From: Pseudoxanthomonas winnipegensis
GTDB taxonomy: Bacteria > Pseudomonadota > Gammaproteobacteria > Xanthomonadales > Xanthomonadaceae
Assembly: GCF_004283755.1 (NCBI RefSeq)
Contig: NZ_SHMH01000004.1
Location: forward strand, 186,001 to 250,000
Length of the DNA stretch: 64,000 nt
Direction of reading: 5' to 3'
Of the stretch, positions 41,477 to 49,535 are shown in pieces. The notes beneath the pieces are model-generated. The model did no database searches and was not told the DNA's origin. It saw only the letters and a list, made by a program, of their open reading frames with translations. Within the stretch, counting starts at the first letter, position 1. Every line of letters begins with the position of its first letter. Both the position numbers and the translations under genes were made by a program.

Positions 41477-42679
41477 ATGAAAGACGGTTTTCGCAACGAC
41501 GCATTCTTCGACAGCATGGAGAGCTCGATCCTGCCGGTGGAGATGGCCGAATCGCTGCCGCCGCTGTGCTACACCGACCGGGACTTCTACGAGTTCGAGA
41601 AGGACGCCCTGTTCGCTCGGGAATGGCTGTGCGTGGGGCGCGAATCCTGGGCTGCCAAGCCGGGCGACTACTTCACCACCGCCATCGTCGACGAGCCGAT
41701 CGTGGTGGTCCGCGACCGCGACGGCCAGCTGCGGGCGATGTCCTCGGTGTGCCAGCACCGGGCCATGCTGGTGGCCGAGGGCGCCGGCAATACGCGCACC
41801 TTCACCTGTCCCTACCACCACTGGGTCTACGGCCTGGACGGCCGCCTGCGCGGCGCCCCGGCGATGGAGCGCACCTGCCAGTTCCAGAAGGAGGACATCC
41901 GCCTGCCCAACTTTCGCCTGGAGACCTGGCAGGGTTTCGTCTTCATCAACTTCGACGACAACGCCGCGCCGCTGGCGCCGCGCCTGAAGCACCTGGATCC
42001 GATCCTGGCCGGGTATGGCATTCCCGAAGCCGAGGGTCCGGCGCCCGAGATCGGCACGCCGTATCCGTTCAACTGGAAGGTGATGTTCGAGAACAACAAC
42101 GACGGTTATCACGCCAACCGCCTGCACCATGGCGAGTTCCACGACTACGTGCCCAGCGAGCTGGCCTGGTTCCCCGACGACCTGCCGGCCGAGACCGCCG
42201 GCTACTACCGGCTCAACGGCACCCTGCACCGCGATGCCAGCTTCAACCCGACCCAGCGCGCCCTGATGCCGGTGTTCGCCGGGCTGTCGGAGCAGGAGCG
42301 CGACCGCATGGCCTTCGCCAACCTGCCGCCGACCCTGTCGCTGGTGCTGACCGCCGACGCGGTGATCTATCTGATCCTGCGCGCGGACGGCCCGGAGAGC
42401 CACAAGCTGGACCTGGGCATCTTGTTCGCGCCCGGCGCGCTGCAGGACCCGGAGTTCGACCGCAAGATGGAGCAGATCATGGAGCGCGCCCTGCAGATCA
42501 ATGCCCAGGACGTGCACGTGGACGAGCTGGTGCAGGTGGGCCTGCGCTCGCGCTTCGCCCCGCGCGGGCGCTACTCCTGGCAGGAGGGCGCGCAGCGCCA
42601 GTTCAACACCTGGCTGGTGCCGCGCTACCGCGCCTGCTGGGAGCGCATGAAGCAGGCGCGCGCCGCGGTGGCCGCATGA
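41477..42679 (+). CDS. Rieske non-heme iron oxygenase, alpha subunit
   Basis: 400 aa. Rieske [2Fe-2S] ligands C92-x-H94 and C111-x2-H114 (CQH ... CPYH). The mononuclear iron site is in NNNDGYHANRLHH, with H212 and H217 as ligands and D209 as the electron bridge. N-terminal Rieske domain about 40-150, catalytic domain 170-400. The ATG at 41477 has GGAG 7 bases upstream. No small (beta) subunit gene is present, as in alpha-only O- or N-demethylases and carnitine-type oxygenases. Electrons would come from a VanB-type reductase such as 27550-28521. It overlaps the next gene by ATGA. Confidence 0.92.
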   Translation: MKDGFRNDAFFDSMESSILPVEMAESLPPLCYTDRDFYEFEKDALFAREWLCVGRESWAAKPGDYFTTAIVDEPIVVVRDRDGQLRAMSSVCQHRAMLVAEGAGNTRTFTCPYHHWVYGLDGRLRGAPAMERTCQFQKEDIRLPNFRLETWQGFVFINFDDNAAPLAPRLKHLDPILAGYGIPEAEGPAPEIGTPYPFNWKVMFENNNDGYHANRLHHGEFHDYVPSELAWFPDDLPAETAGYYRLNGTLHRDASFNPTQRALMPVFAGLSEQERDRMAFANLPPTLSLVLTADAVIYLILRADGPESHKLDLGILFAPGALQDPEFDRKMEQIMERALQINAQDVHVDELVQVGLRSRFAPRGRYSWQEGAQRQFNTWLVPRYRACWERMKQARAAVAA

Positions 42680-43467
42680 GCCAGGCGCCGCGCATGCCGA
42701 TGGTGTTCTTCGGCCACGGCAGCCCGATGAACGCGCTCGAGGACAGCGCGCTGACCCGGGTCTGGCGAGACATGGGCCGCACGCTGCCGCGGCCGAAGGC
42801 CATCCTGTGCGTGTCGGCGCACTGGCTCACCCGCGGCACCGCCGTGACCTCGACCGAGGCGCCGCGCACCATCCACGACTTCGGCGCCTTCCCGCAGGCC
42901 TTGTTCGACGTGCGCTATCCGGCGCCGGGCAGCCCGTCGCTGGCCGCGCGGGTCGCCGACCTGCTGGCGCCGCGCCAGGTGTTCGCCGACCAGGGCCAGT
43001 GGGGCCTGGACCACGGCACCTGGTCGGTGCTGGTGCATGCCTATCCCGAGGCCTCGGTGCCGGTGGTGCAGCTGAGCATGGACGCGGGCATCGACCCGGC
43101 CGAGCGCTACGCCATCGGCCAGCGCCTGGCGCCGCTGCGCGAGGAAGGCGTGCTGATCGTCGGCACCGGCAACGTGGTCCACAACCTGCCGCGGATGAAC
43201 TGGTCGTCGGCCGATGCCCCGGCCTACCCGTGGGCGCAGCGTTTCCATGACTACATCGGCGATGCCGTGCGCCAGGACCGGCCGCAGGCGGTGATCGACT
43301 TCGCATCGCAGGGCGAGGACGCGCGGCTGTCGGCGCCGACCCCGGACCACTTCTGGCCGCTGCTGTACGTGCTGGGTGCGCGCGCGGCCGGCGAGCCTGT
43401 GCGCATGGAGAACGACTTCATCCAGCACGCCTCGCTGGGCATGACCTCGATGGTGTTCGGCGGCTAG
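42676..43467 (+). CDS. ygiD: DODA/YgiD-type extradiol ring-cleavage dioxygenase family protein
   Basis: 263 aa. LigB/class III fold with the metal His pattern of 4,5-DOPA dioxygenases: GHGSPMNAL (H14), SAHWLTRG (H49), GTGNVVHNL and the C-terminal HASLGMTSM. It starts at 42676, overlapping the Rieske oxygenase stop (ATGA), so the two proteins are translationally coupled. The pairing suggests the Rieske enzyme produces a catechol-like or dihydroxylated ring that this enzyme opens. Chromosomal ygiD copies usually stand alone, so the coupling is notable. Confidence 0.85.
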   Translation: MSQAPRMPMVFFGHGSPMNALEDSALTRVWRDMGRTLPRPKAILCVSAHWLTRGTAVTSTEAPRTIHDFGAFPQALFDVRYPAPGSPSLAARVADLLAPRQVFADQGQWGLDHGTWSVLVHAYPEASVPVVQLSMDAGIDPAERYAIGQRLAPLREEGVLIVGTGNVVHNLPRMNWSSADAPAYPWAQRFHDYIGDAVRQDRPQAVIDFASQGEDARLSAPTPDHFWPLLYVLGARAAGEPVRMENDFIQHASLGMTSMVFGG

Positions 43468-43516
43468 GGCAGGCGGGCCGCCGTCCGAGGGGCCCTTCCT
43501 TGCCGAGCGCGCGCGG

Positions 43517-44194
43517 CTAGGATCCCGCCTGCCAGACTTGGAGCACCGCCGCGGTGTCCACCAGCAGCGCGCAGTTCCTGGCCAGGGCATCGAGCGTGGA
43601 CAGGTGCAGCGCCGGCTCGTAGGCCGCGCTGGCATCGGCGACCACGAAGACGCTGAAGTCGCGGTGGAAGGCGTCGCGCACGGTGCAATCGACGCAGCAC
43701 TCGGTGGAGAAGCCGCACACCACCAGCGTGTCGATGCCGCGTGCGCGTAGCTGCGTTTCGAAATCGGTCCCGTGGAAGCTGGAATACAGCGGCTTGCGTA
43801 CCTCGATGTCGCCGGTCGCCGGGGCGATGCGGTAGTAGTCCACGCCCGGGGTGCCGGCCCGGCACAGCTCCAGCGCTTCGGGCGGCAGGCCCTGGCGCGC
43901 ATAGAACAGGCGCAGTGCGCGGCTGTCGGTGGCCCGCTCGGTGACCACCCGGGCCAGGGCGACGGTGACAGCGGCCGCGCGCGCCGCCGCGATGAGCCGC
44001 TCGATCCGGGCCAGCGGCGCCTGCAGCGGCGCCATGTCCACACCGGCCTGGCCCAGCGCGCCATCGGCGGCGACGAAGTCGCGTTGCACATCGATCACCA
44101 CCAGCGCGGTGCGCGTCGGCTCCAGCATCGATCCCAGGCGCGCCGCCTCGACCAGCGGCGCCGGCCAGGCCGGCGTGTCGGCCGGTGGGCTCAC
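43517..44194 (-). CDS. Second isochorismatase-family cysteine hydrolase (RutB-like)
   Basis: 225 aa from a GTG at 44194. Triad: LVVIDVQRDF (Asp), VRKPLYSSF (Lys) and GFSTECCVDCT (nucleophile C167, next to C166). The GTG overlaps the TGA of the LLM monooxygenase gene by four bases (GTGA), the same coupled order as rutA-rutB in E. coli. Likely hydrolyses the amide or ureido product of that monooxygenase. It is clearly distinct in sequence from the first copy at 37774. Confidence 0.85.
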   Translation of the reverse strand: MSPPADTPAWPAPLVEAARLGSMLEPTRTALVVIDVQRDFVAADGALGQAGVDMAPLQAPLARIERLIAAARAAAVTVALARVVTERATDSRALRLFYARQGLPPEALELCRAGTPGVDYYRIAPATGDIEVRKPLYSSFHGTDFETQLRARGIDTLVVCGFSTECCVDCTVRDAFHRDFSVFVVADASAAYEPALHLSTLDALARNCALLVDTAAVLQVWQAGS

Positions 44195-45318
44195 GGCGTG
44201 TGCCCGTGCGGGAAGCGCGCGCGGATGCGCGGCAGGATGCTGTGCGCGAACAGCGGGAGGCCGTGCAGATAGTCCGGGAAGATCAGCATCAGGCCATCCA
44301 GGTCGCAGTCGTCGAGAATCTTCATCAGATGGGTCCCGACCGTCTCGGCCGAGCCGGCCACGTGCTCGCTGATGAAGCCGCTGCGGGCCTTGCGGGTGAA
44401 GGCGTTCTCCTTGCCGACCTCGGCATCCAGGAAGCCGTAGGCGCGCAGCATGCCGTGGAAGGCGCCTTCGTCGAAGCCCTCGCGATAGTGTTCGGCCTGC
44501 GCGGCGGCCTGCTCGTCGGTGTCGCCGATGACCAGGTTGATCATCGTATAGGTCTTGATCTTGCGGCCCGAGGCGGTCGCCATCTCCTTGGCCATGCGGC
44601 TCTTCCTGGCCAGATCGTCCAGATCGCTGCCGCCCAGGAAGATCGCATCCATGTGATCGATGGTGAACTGCATGCCCTTCGGCGAGGTCCCGGCGCAGAC
44701 CAGGAAGGGCCGCGGCCGCGAGATCGGCTTGGGGTCGGACTGGCAGTCGTCCATGTGGAAATACTGGCCGTCGAAGTGCACCGCCGGCTCGCTCCACAGG
44801 CGCTTGATCACCTCGATCCACTCGGCGCCCAGGTCGTAGCGGGCGTCGTGGCCGACCTCGTCGCGCCAGGCGCCCATCTGCGCGAACTCGTCCTTGTACG
44901 AGCCGGTCACCACATTGAGGCCGGCGCGGCCCTGGCTGATGTGGTCCAGGGTGGCGATCATCTTGGCGGTCACCGCCGGGTTCTGCAGCAGCGTGTGCAC
45001 GGTGGCCCACACCTTGACCCGGCTGGTGACGGTGGCCAGCGAGGCCATGAGCATCTGCGACTCCAGCGAATAGCGCCAGTGTTCGGTCACCCCGCCGTAG
45101 CCGCGCCACTTGGCCATGGCCATGATGAAGTCCAGCCCGTGCTGCTCGGTGAGCTCGGCGACCTGGCGGTTGTAGGCGTAGGAGCCGTCCAGGGTCGGGG
45201 TGTTGGTGGAGAGGATCCAGCCGCCGTTGGCCATCGGCAGGAACACGCCCAGGTCCTTGCCGCCGCGGTCCGAAGGTAGGCCGAAGTCGATCGCCGGGGA
45301 GAGTGTGGTTTCGATCAT
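44191..45318 (-). CDS. LLM-class flavin monooxygenase, RutA-like
   Basis: 375 aa, the size of RutA (about 363). Residues KDLGVFLPMANGGWILST, MAKWRGYGGVTEHW, LESQMLMASLATVTSRV, GRAGLNVVTGSYKDEFAQMG and FHMDDCQSDPKP run parallel to E. coli RutA, including the WRGYGG and NVVTG flavin-site patches. RutA opens the uracil ring with FMNH2 and O2; the long-chain alkanesulfonate relatives are less similar. The substrate here need not be uracil, because the rest of a standard rut operon is missing. The ATG is at 45318; it needs an external flavin reductase (candidate 32565-33095). Confidence 0.88.
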   Translation of the reverse strand: MIETTLSPAIDFGLPSDRGGKDLGVFLPMANGGWILSTNTPTLDGSYAYNRQVAELTEQHGLDFIMAMAKWRGYGGVTEHWRYSLESQMLMASLATVTSRVKVWATVHTLLQNPAVTAKMIATLDHISQGRAGLNVVTGSYKDEFAQMGAWRDEVGHDARYDLGAEWIEVIKRLWSEPAVHFDGQYFHMDDCQSDPKPISRPRPFLVCAGTSPKGMQFTIDHMDAIFLGGSDLDDLARKSRMAKEMATASGRKIKTYTMINLVIGDTDEQAAAQAEHYREGFDEGAFHGMLRAYGFLDAEVGKENAFTRKARSGFISEHVAGSAETVGTHLMKILDDCDLDGLMLIFPDYLHGLPLFAHSILPRIRARFPHGHTP

Positions 45319-45565
45319 GCTGGCCGCGTCCGGAAGGAAGTGCCCGTCAGCGTGCGCGCCGGCGCCCCGCGCCGGCTTGAGCGGCGGCGTCAAATCTCTT
45401 GATCGGTCACGACGCGCCCGGGCCGTGCCGACCGTGGCCGTCCAACTATTGATGCGTGGCTGGGCAAGATCGCCGCGATGCCCGCTCGGCAGACTCATCG
45501 GCAATGCAGAGGCGCCGGACCTCCCCGTCGTCCTCCGCAGCGAACCCGAACCCAAGGAGCCCACG
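45319..45565. promoter_or_regulatory. Divergent control region of LLM and amidase units
   Basis: 247 bases between two divergent starts. It contains TCTTGATCGG at 45397-45406, shared with the 41.2 kb divergent region, and a strong Shine-Dalgarno for the amidase. Confidence 0.45.
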
Positions 45566-46633
45566 TTGAGCAGCACACTGGCCAGTCCCGAGGACACCAC
45601 GCTCCCCGGCGCCCTGCACAAGCTGGAAGCCACGCCGGAGACCGTGCACTGGGGATACTTCGATCCCGGGATCGCGCCGGTGCTGCGCGTCAAGAGCGGC
45701 GACCTGATCCAGGCCGAGGCCATCACCCATCACGCCGGCGACGCGCCGGAGCTGATGATGGACGAGAAGATCACCCGGATCTTCCGCGAGATCGACCCCA
45801 GCGACCGCAACCCGGGCGTGCACATCATGACCGGCCCGATCCACGTCGAGGGCGCCAAGCCCGGCGACATGCTCGAGGTGCGCTACCTGCACATGCAGCC
45901 GCGGGTGCGCTACGGCTCCAACCTGGCAGCCAACTGGGGCTATCTGTACAAGGAGTTCGGCGAGCGCGAACGGGTCACCATCTACCAGCTCGACGCCAAC
46001 TCGCAGACCGCCTTCGCCCTGTACGCCTACGACTTCGAAGGCAAGTACGAAGTGCCCGGCACCATCACCGAATGCCCCGAGTGCAAGCGCCGGAAGGCGC
46101 TGGACGGGGTGCGCATCCCGGTGCGTCCGCACCTGGGCACCGCCGGGGTGGCGCCTGACACCCGCGGCCGGGTCAGCACCATTCCGCCCGGCGCGCACGG
46201 TGGCAACATCGACAACTGGCGCATCGGCGCCGGCAGCACCATGTTCTATCCGGTGCAGGTGGACGGCGCCCTGTTCTCCATCGGCGATCCGCACATCTCC
46301 CAGGGCGACGGCGAACTGAGCGGCACGGCCATCGAGTCCTCGCTCAACGTGCTGTTCCAGGTGATCGTGCGCAAGGACTTCCAGTTTCCCTCGCCGCTGC
46401 TGGAGGCGCCGGACTGCTGGATCGTGCACGGCTTCGACGAAGACCTGAACGTGGCCATGCGCAATGCCTCGCTGGACATGCTGCATCTGTTGACCGAGGA
46501 GCAGAGGCTCTCGCGCAACGACGCCTATTCGCTGATGAGCGTGGCCGCCGATTTCGGCGTGACCCAGGTGGTCGACGGTCGCCAGGGCATCCATGTGCGC
46601 ATCCCGCGCGGGGTCTTCCCGCCCAAGAAGTAG
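45566..46633 (+). CDS. Acetamidase/formamidase family protein (unfused)
   Basis: 355 aa from a TTG at 45566, chosen because AAGGAG lies exactly 6 bases upstream. FmdA/AmdA signatures: ETVHWGYF, GVHIMTGPIHVEGAKPGD, GGNIDNWR, LFSIGDPHISQGDGELSGTA and FGVTQVVDG. It carries CPEC (C170, C173), absent from the amidase half of the AraC fusion, which is its clear paralogue in this window. The family hydrolyses short amides such as formamide or acetamide to acid plus ammonia. Same strand as the nitroreductase 100 bases downstream. Confidence 0.9.
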   Translation: MSSTLASPEDTTLPGALHKLEATPETVHWGYFDPGIAPVLRVKSGDLIQAEAITHHAGDAPELMMDEKITRIFREIDPSDRNPGVHIMTGPIHVEGAKPGDMLEVRYLHMQPRVRYGSNLAANWGYLYKEFGERERVTIYQLDANSQTAFALYAYDFEGKYEVPGTITECPECKRRKALDGVRIPVRPHLGTAGVAPDTRGRVSTIPPGAHGGNIDNWRIGAGSTMFYPVQVDGALFSIGDPHISQGDGELSGTAIESSLNVLFQVIVRKDFQFPSPLLEAPDCWIVHGFDEDLNVAMRNASLDMLHLLTEEQRLSRNDAYSLMSVAADFGVTQVVDGRQGIHVRIPRGVFPPKK

Positions 46634-46733
46634 GCCGCACGCGCGGCGAGCGCATGCAGGCGCCCGGGCAGGCGCCGCGCCCGGCGCGGCGCTCCGGCCT
46701 GTCCCCCCTCCACCCACCACACGGAACACCCCC

Positions 46734-47333
46734 ATGAGCAACCAAGCCCTCCAGGTCCTGAGCAAGCGTCGTACCCAGTACGCCTTGGGGCGCAACGTCC
46801 AGGCCAGCAAGGAGGAGATCACCTGGCTGATCCAGGAGGCCATCCGCCAGGCGCCGTCCTCGTTCAACTCGCAGAGCTCGCGCGCGGTGCTGCTGTTCGG
46901 CGAGCAGAGCGAGCAGTTCTGGTCGCTGACCAAACAGGCGCTGCGTGCGATGGTGCCGGCCGATCAGTTCGCCAGCACCGAGGCCAAGATGGACAGTTTC
47001 GCCGCCGGAATCGGCACGGTGCTGTTCTACGAGGACCAGGACGTGATCAAGGGCCTGCAGCAGGGCTTTCCGCTGTACGCCGATGCCTTCCCCATGTTCT
47101 CGGCGCACTCGGCCGGCATGGCGCAGTACGCGGTCTGGACCGCCCTGGCCGACATCGGCATCGGGGCCAGCCTGCAGCACTACAACCAGGTGATCGAAGC
47201 GCAGGCGGCCAAGGCGTGGAATGTGCCGGCGTCCTGGGCCATCACCGCGCAGATGCCGTTCGGCTCCAACGAAGCGCCGATCGGCGAGAAGAGCTTCATC
47301 GACGACGCCACCCGGTTCATCGTCGCCGGCTGA
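46734..47333 (+). CDS. Nitroreductase family protein (Frm2/Hbn1-like)
   Basis: 199 aa. N-terminal LSKRRTQYALGRNV and EAIRQAPSSFNSQSSRAVLL match the FMN-binding start of the short nitroreductase branch that includes yeast Frm2/Hbn1 and bacterial homologues. ALADIGIGASLQHYN and PFGSNEAPIGEK complete the flavin site. Reactions: NAD(P)H reduction of nitro, quinone or enal groups. In the Rut pathway the RutE reductase belongs to the same superfamily, so a reductive step for a toxic aldehyde or enal is conceivable. Probable last gene of the island. Confidence 0.85.
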   Translation: MSNQALQVLSKRRTQYALGRNVQASKEEITWLIQEAIRQAPSSFNSQSSRAVLLFGEQSEQFWSLTKQALRAMVPADQFASTEAKMDSFAAGIGTVLFYEDQDVIKGLQQGFPLYADAFPMFSAHSAGMAQYAVWTALADIGIGASLQHYNQVIEAQAAKAWNVPASWAITAQMPFGSNEAPIGEKSFIDDATRFIVAG

Positions 47334-47349
47334 TCCCTGGCACTGCGTC

Positions 47350-48348
47350 CTAGGCGGCGTCGGCGAACGAGGCCGCCACGCCGGCCTCCAGCGCGTCGAA
47401 GTAGTCGCGCGTCAGGCGCAGCTGTTCCTCGGCGCTCTCGGCGCGGTTGACCACTGCGCGGAAGGCGGCGTTCTCCGGGCGGTCCTTCGCGTACCAGCCC
47501 AGGTGCTTGCGCGCGATGCGCACGCCCTGCGGCTCGCCGTAGAAGTCGTGCAGGGCCTGCAGATGGCCGAGCAGGAGGTCGCGCACTTCGCCAATCGTGG
47601 GCGGAGGCAGTTCCTCGCCGGTGGCCAGGTAGTGGGCGATCTCGCGGAAGATCCACGGCCGTCCCTGCGCGGCGCGGCCGACCAGGACCGCGTCGGCCCC
47701 AGTATCGCGCAGGACCTGCGCGGCCTTGCGCGGGGAGTCGATGTCGCCATTGGCGAACACGGGGATGTCCAGCGCGGCCTTGATCGCGGCGATGGTGTCG
47801 TACTCGGCCACGCCGGTGTACTGCTGATCGCGCGTGCGCCCGTGCACGGCCAGGGCGGCGATGCCGGCGTCCTGGGCGATGCGGGCGATGGTCGGTGCGT
47901 TGCGGTGCTCGGCGTCCCAGCCGGTGCGGATCTTCAGCGTCACCGGCACGTCCACGGCCTGGACCACCGCCGCGACGATGCGCGCGACCAGCGCTTCGTC
48001 GCGCATCAGCGCCGAACCGGCCCAGGCGTTGCACACCTTCTTGGCCGGGCAGCCCATGTTGATGTCGATGATCTGCGCGCCGTGGTCGACGTTGTAGCGC
48101 GCCGCCTCGGCCAGCTGCGCGGGCTCGGTGCCGGCGATCTGCACGCTGACCGGCGCCGGCTCGCCCTCGTGGTCCATGCGCCGCAGCGACTTGCCGGTGC
48201 TCCAGAAGCGCGGATCGGAGATGGTCATCTCCGACACGGCCAGGCCCGCGCCCAGCCGCTTGCACAGCTGCCGGAACGGCTTGTCGGTGACCCCGGCCAT
48301 CGGCGCCAGGATCAGCGGCGGTTCGATCTTGTAGGGGCCGATGTGCAT
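47350..48348 (-). CDS. dusB: tRNA-dihydrouridine synthase B
   Basis: 332 aa. FMN-dependent reduction of uridine to dihydrouridine in tRNA. Signatures: ILAPMAGVTDKPFRQLC, MTISDPRF, INMGCPAKKV with catalytic C100, HGRTRDQQYTG and GRAAQGRPWIF. Length and motifs agree with E. coli DusB (321 aa). In many bacteria dusB heads an operon with fis, but here the gene downstream on the minus strand is the unrelated nitroreductase on the opposite strand. It ends only 16 bases from that gene (convergent). Confidence 0.93.
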   Translation of the reverse strand: MHIGPYKIEPPLILAPMAGVTDKPFRQLCKRLGAGLAVSEMTISDPRFWSTGKSLRRMDHEGEPAPVSVQIAGTEPAQLAEAARYNVDHGAQIIDINMGCPAKKVCNAWAGSALMRDEALVARIVAAVVQAVDVPVTLKIRTGWDAEHRNAPTIARIAQDAGIAALAVHGRTRDQQYTGVAEYDTIAAIKAALDIPVFANGDIDSPRKAAQVLRDTGADAVLVGRAAQGRPWIFREIAHYLATGEELPPPTIGEVRDLLLGHLQALHDFYGEPQGVRIARKHLGWYAKDRPENAAFRAVVNRAESAEEQLRLTRDYFDALEAGVAASFADAA

Positions 48349-48431
48349 GGGCGAGGGGTGAGCGAAGAGGAGTGGGGAGTGAGCGGAGCAAGACGTAAGC
48401 AGGTGCTTCTACTCATTCCTCCACGCGCTTC

Positions 48432-49388
48432 TCAGCTTTCCGGCGTGAGCCGCGGCATCGACACCGCCGCGCCTTCGCTCTCGGTCGAGCGGGCGGCGAA
48501 ACGGTTGGCGAAGCGCACGTGCAGGTTGAACGCGGCCTGCGGCGCATGCGCCAGCGAGGCGGCCAGCGCGCCGTTGAAGGCATCGCCCGCGCCGGTGGTG
48601 TCCACCGTCTGCGCGGTGTCGGCCGCCACGCGGTAATAGGCCTGCGCGTCGCCGCGCAGATGCTCGTCCTCGTGCGAGACGAAGGCGCCGACCGCGCCCA
48701 GGGTGATGACCACCGTGCCGCCGGGCAGCAGCTGGCGGCACAGGCCGTGCAGCGTGTTGCCGTCCAGCGCGGCCACATCGTCGCCTTCCATGCGCTGGCC
48801 GACATGGCGGCCCAGCAGGGCGGCGAACTCGGTCTCGTTGGGCGTCAGGATGTCGCTCTGGCGCAGCAGCGCGATGCTGGCCACCGCGTTGGCCGGGGCA
48901 GGGTTGAGGATGGTGGTCACGCCCGCGGCGCGCGCGCTGGTCAGCGCCGCCTCGATGCTCTCCAGCGGCGACTCCAGCTGCGCCAGCACCACCTGCGCGC
49001 CGGCCAGCAGCGGCTGCTGCTGGGCGATGAAGCCGGGGCTCAGGGTGAAGTTGGCGCCGGGGCCGATCACGATGGTGTTGCGGCCGTGGTTGTCCACATA
49101 GATGCCGCCGGTGCCGGTGGGTTCGTCGCTGGCTTCGGCGACGACCTGCACGCCATCCTGCTCGGCCAGGGCGCGTGCCATCGCACCGCCGACATCGCCG
49201 CCCAGCGCGCATACGAACGTGGCCGCCGCGCCCGCGCGCGCGGCCGCGATGGCCTGGTTGAAGCCCTTGCCGCCGGGGCCGGAGCTGTAGCGCCCGGCGA
49301 TGGTGGCGCCGGCGGTGGGCAGCGCATCGCAGCGCCAGACGTGGTCGACATTGAACGAGCCGACGACAACGACAGAACTCATAGACAT
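48432..49388 (-). CDS. rbsK: Ribokinase
   Basis: 318 aa, PfkB family. N-terminal VVVVGSFNVDHVWRCD, GGKGFNQAIAAARAGA, NPAPANAVASI, ETEFAAL and the catalytic GAGDAFNGALAAS with the base Asp. Phosphorylates ribose (or a related pentose) to ribose 5-phosphate in the cytosol. It lies downstream of a CNT nucleoside transporter on the same strand, which fits nucleoside scavenging, although a terminator sits between them. Confidence 0.9.
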   Translation of the reverse strand: MSMSSVVVVGSFNVDHVWRCDALPTAGATIAGRYSSGPGGKGFNQAIAAARAGAAATFVCALGGDVGGAMARALAEQDGVQVVAEASDEPTGTGGIYVDNHGRNTIVIGPGANFTLSPGFIAQQQPLLAGAQVVLAQLESPLESIEAALTSARAAGVTTILNPAPANAVASIALLRQSDILTPNETEFAALLGRHVGQRMEGDDVAALDGNTLHGLCRQLLPGGTVVITLGAVGAFVSHEDEHLRGDAQAYYRVAADTAQTVDTTGAGDAFNGALAASLAHAPQAAFNLHVRFANRFAARSTESEGAAVSMPRLTPES

Positions 49389-49405
49389 CTCTTCTTCGAA
49401 TCCAA

Positions 49406-49434
49406 CATAAAAACGGCGGCCGCAAAGCCGCCGT
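49406..49434 (-). terminator. Intrinsic terminator of the nucleoside transporter gene
   Basis: ACGGCGGC (49413-49420) pairs with GCCGCCGT (49427-49434). On the minus strand the stem is followed by TTTTTATG. It lies about 100 bases past the transporter stop and only 18 bases before the rbsK start, so rbsK would depend on readthrough or a promoter within this short interval. Confidence 0.8.
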
Positions 49435-49535
49435 CGGGGGCGTCAGTATGCCGCAGCGCGGCACAGGCCTAGCGGCGAACGGCGTCGGCAATGCTGAACG
49501 AGGCGCGCGCGGTCAGCGCGCGCGGGCGACGTGGT

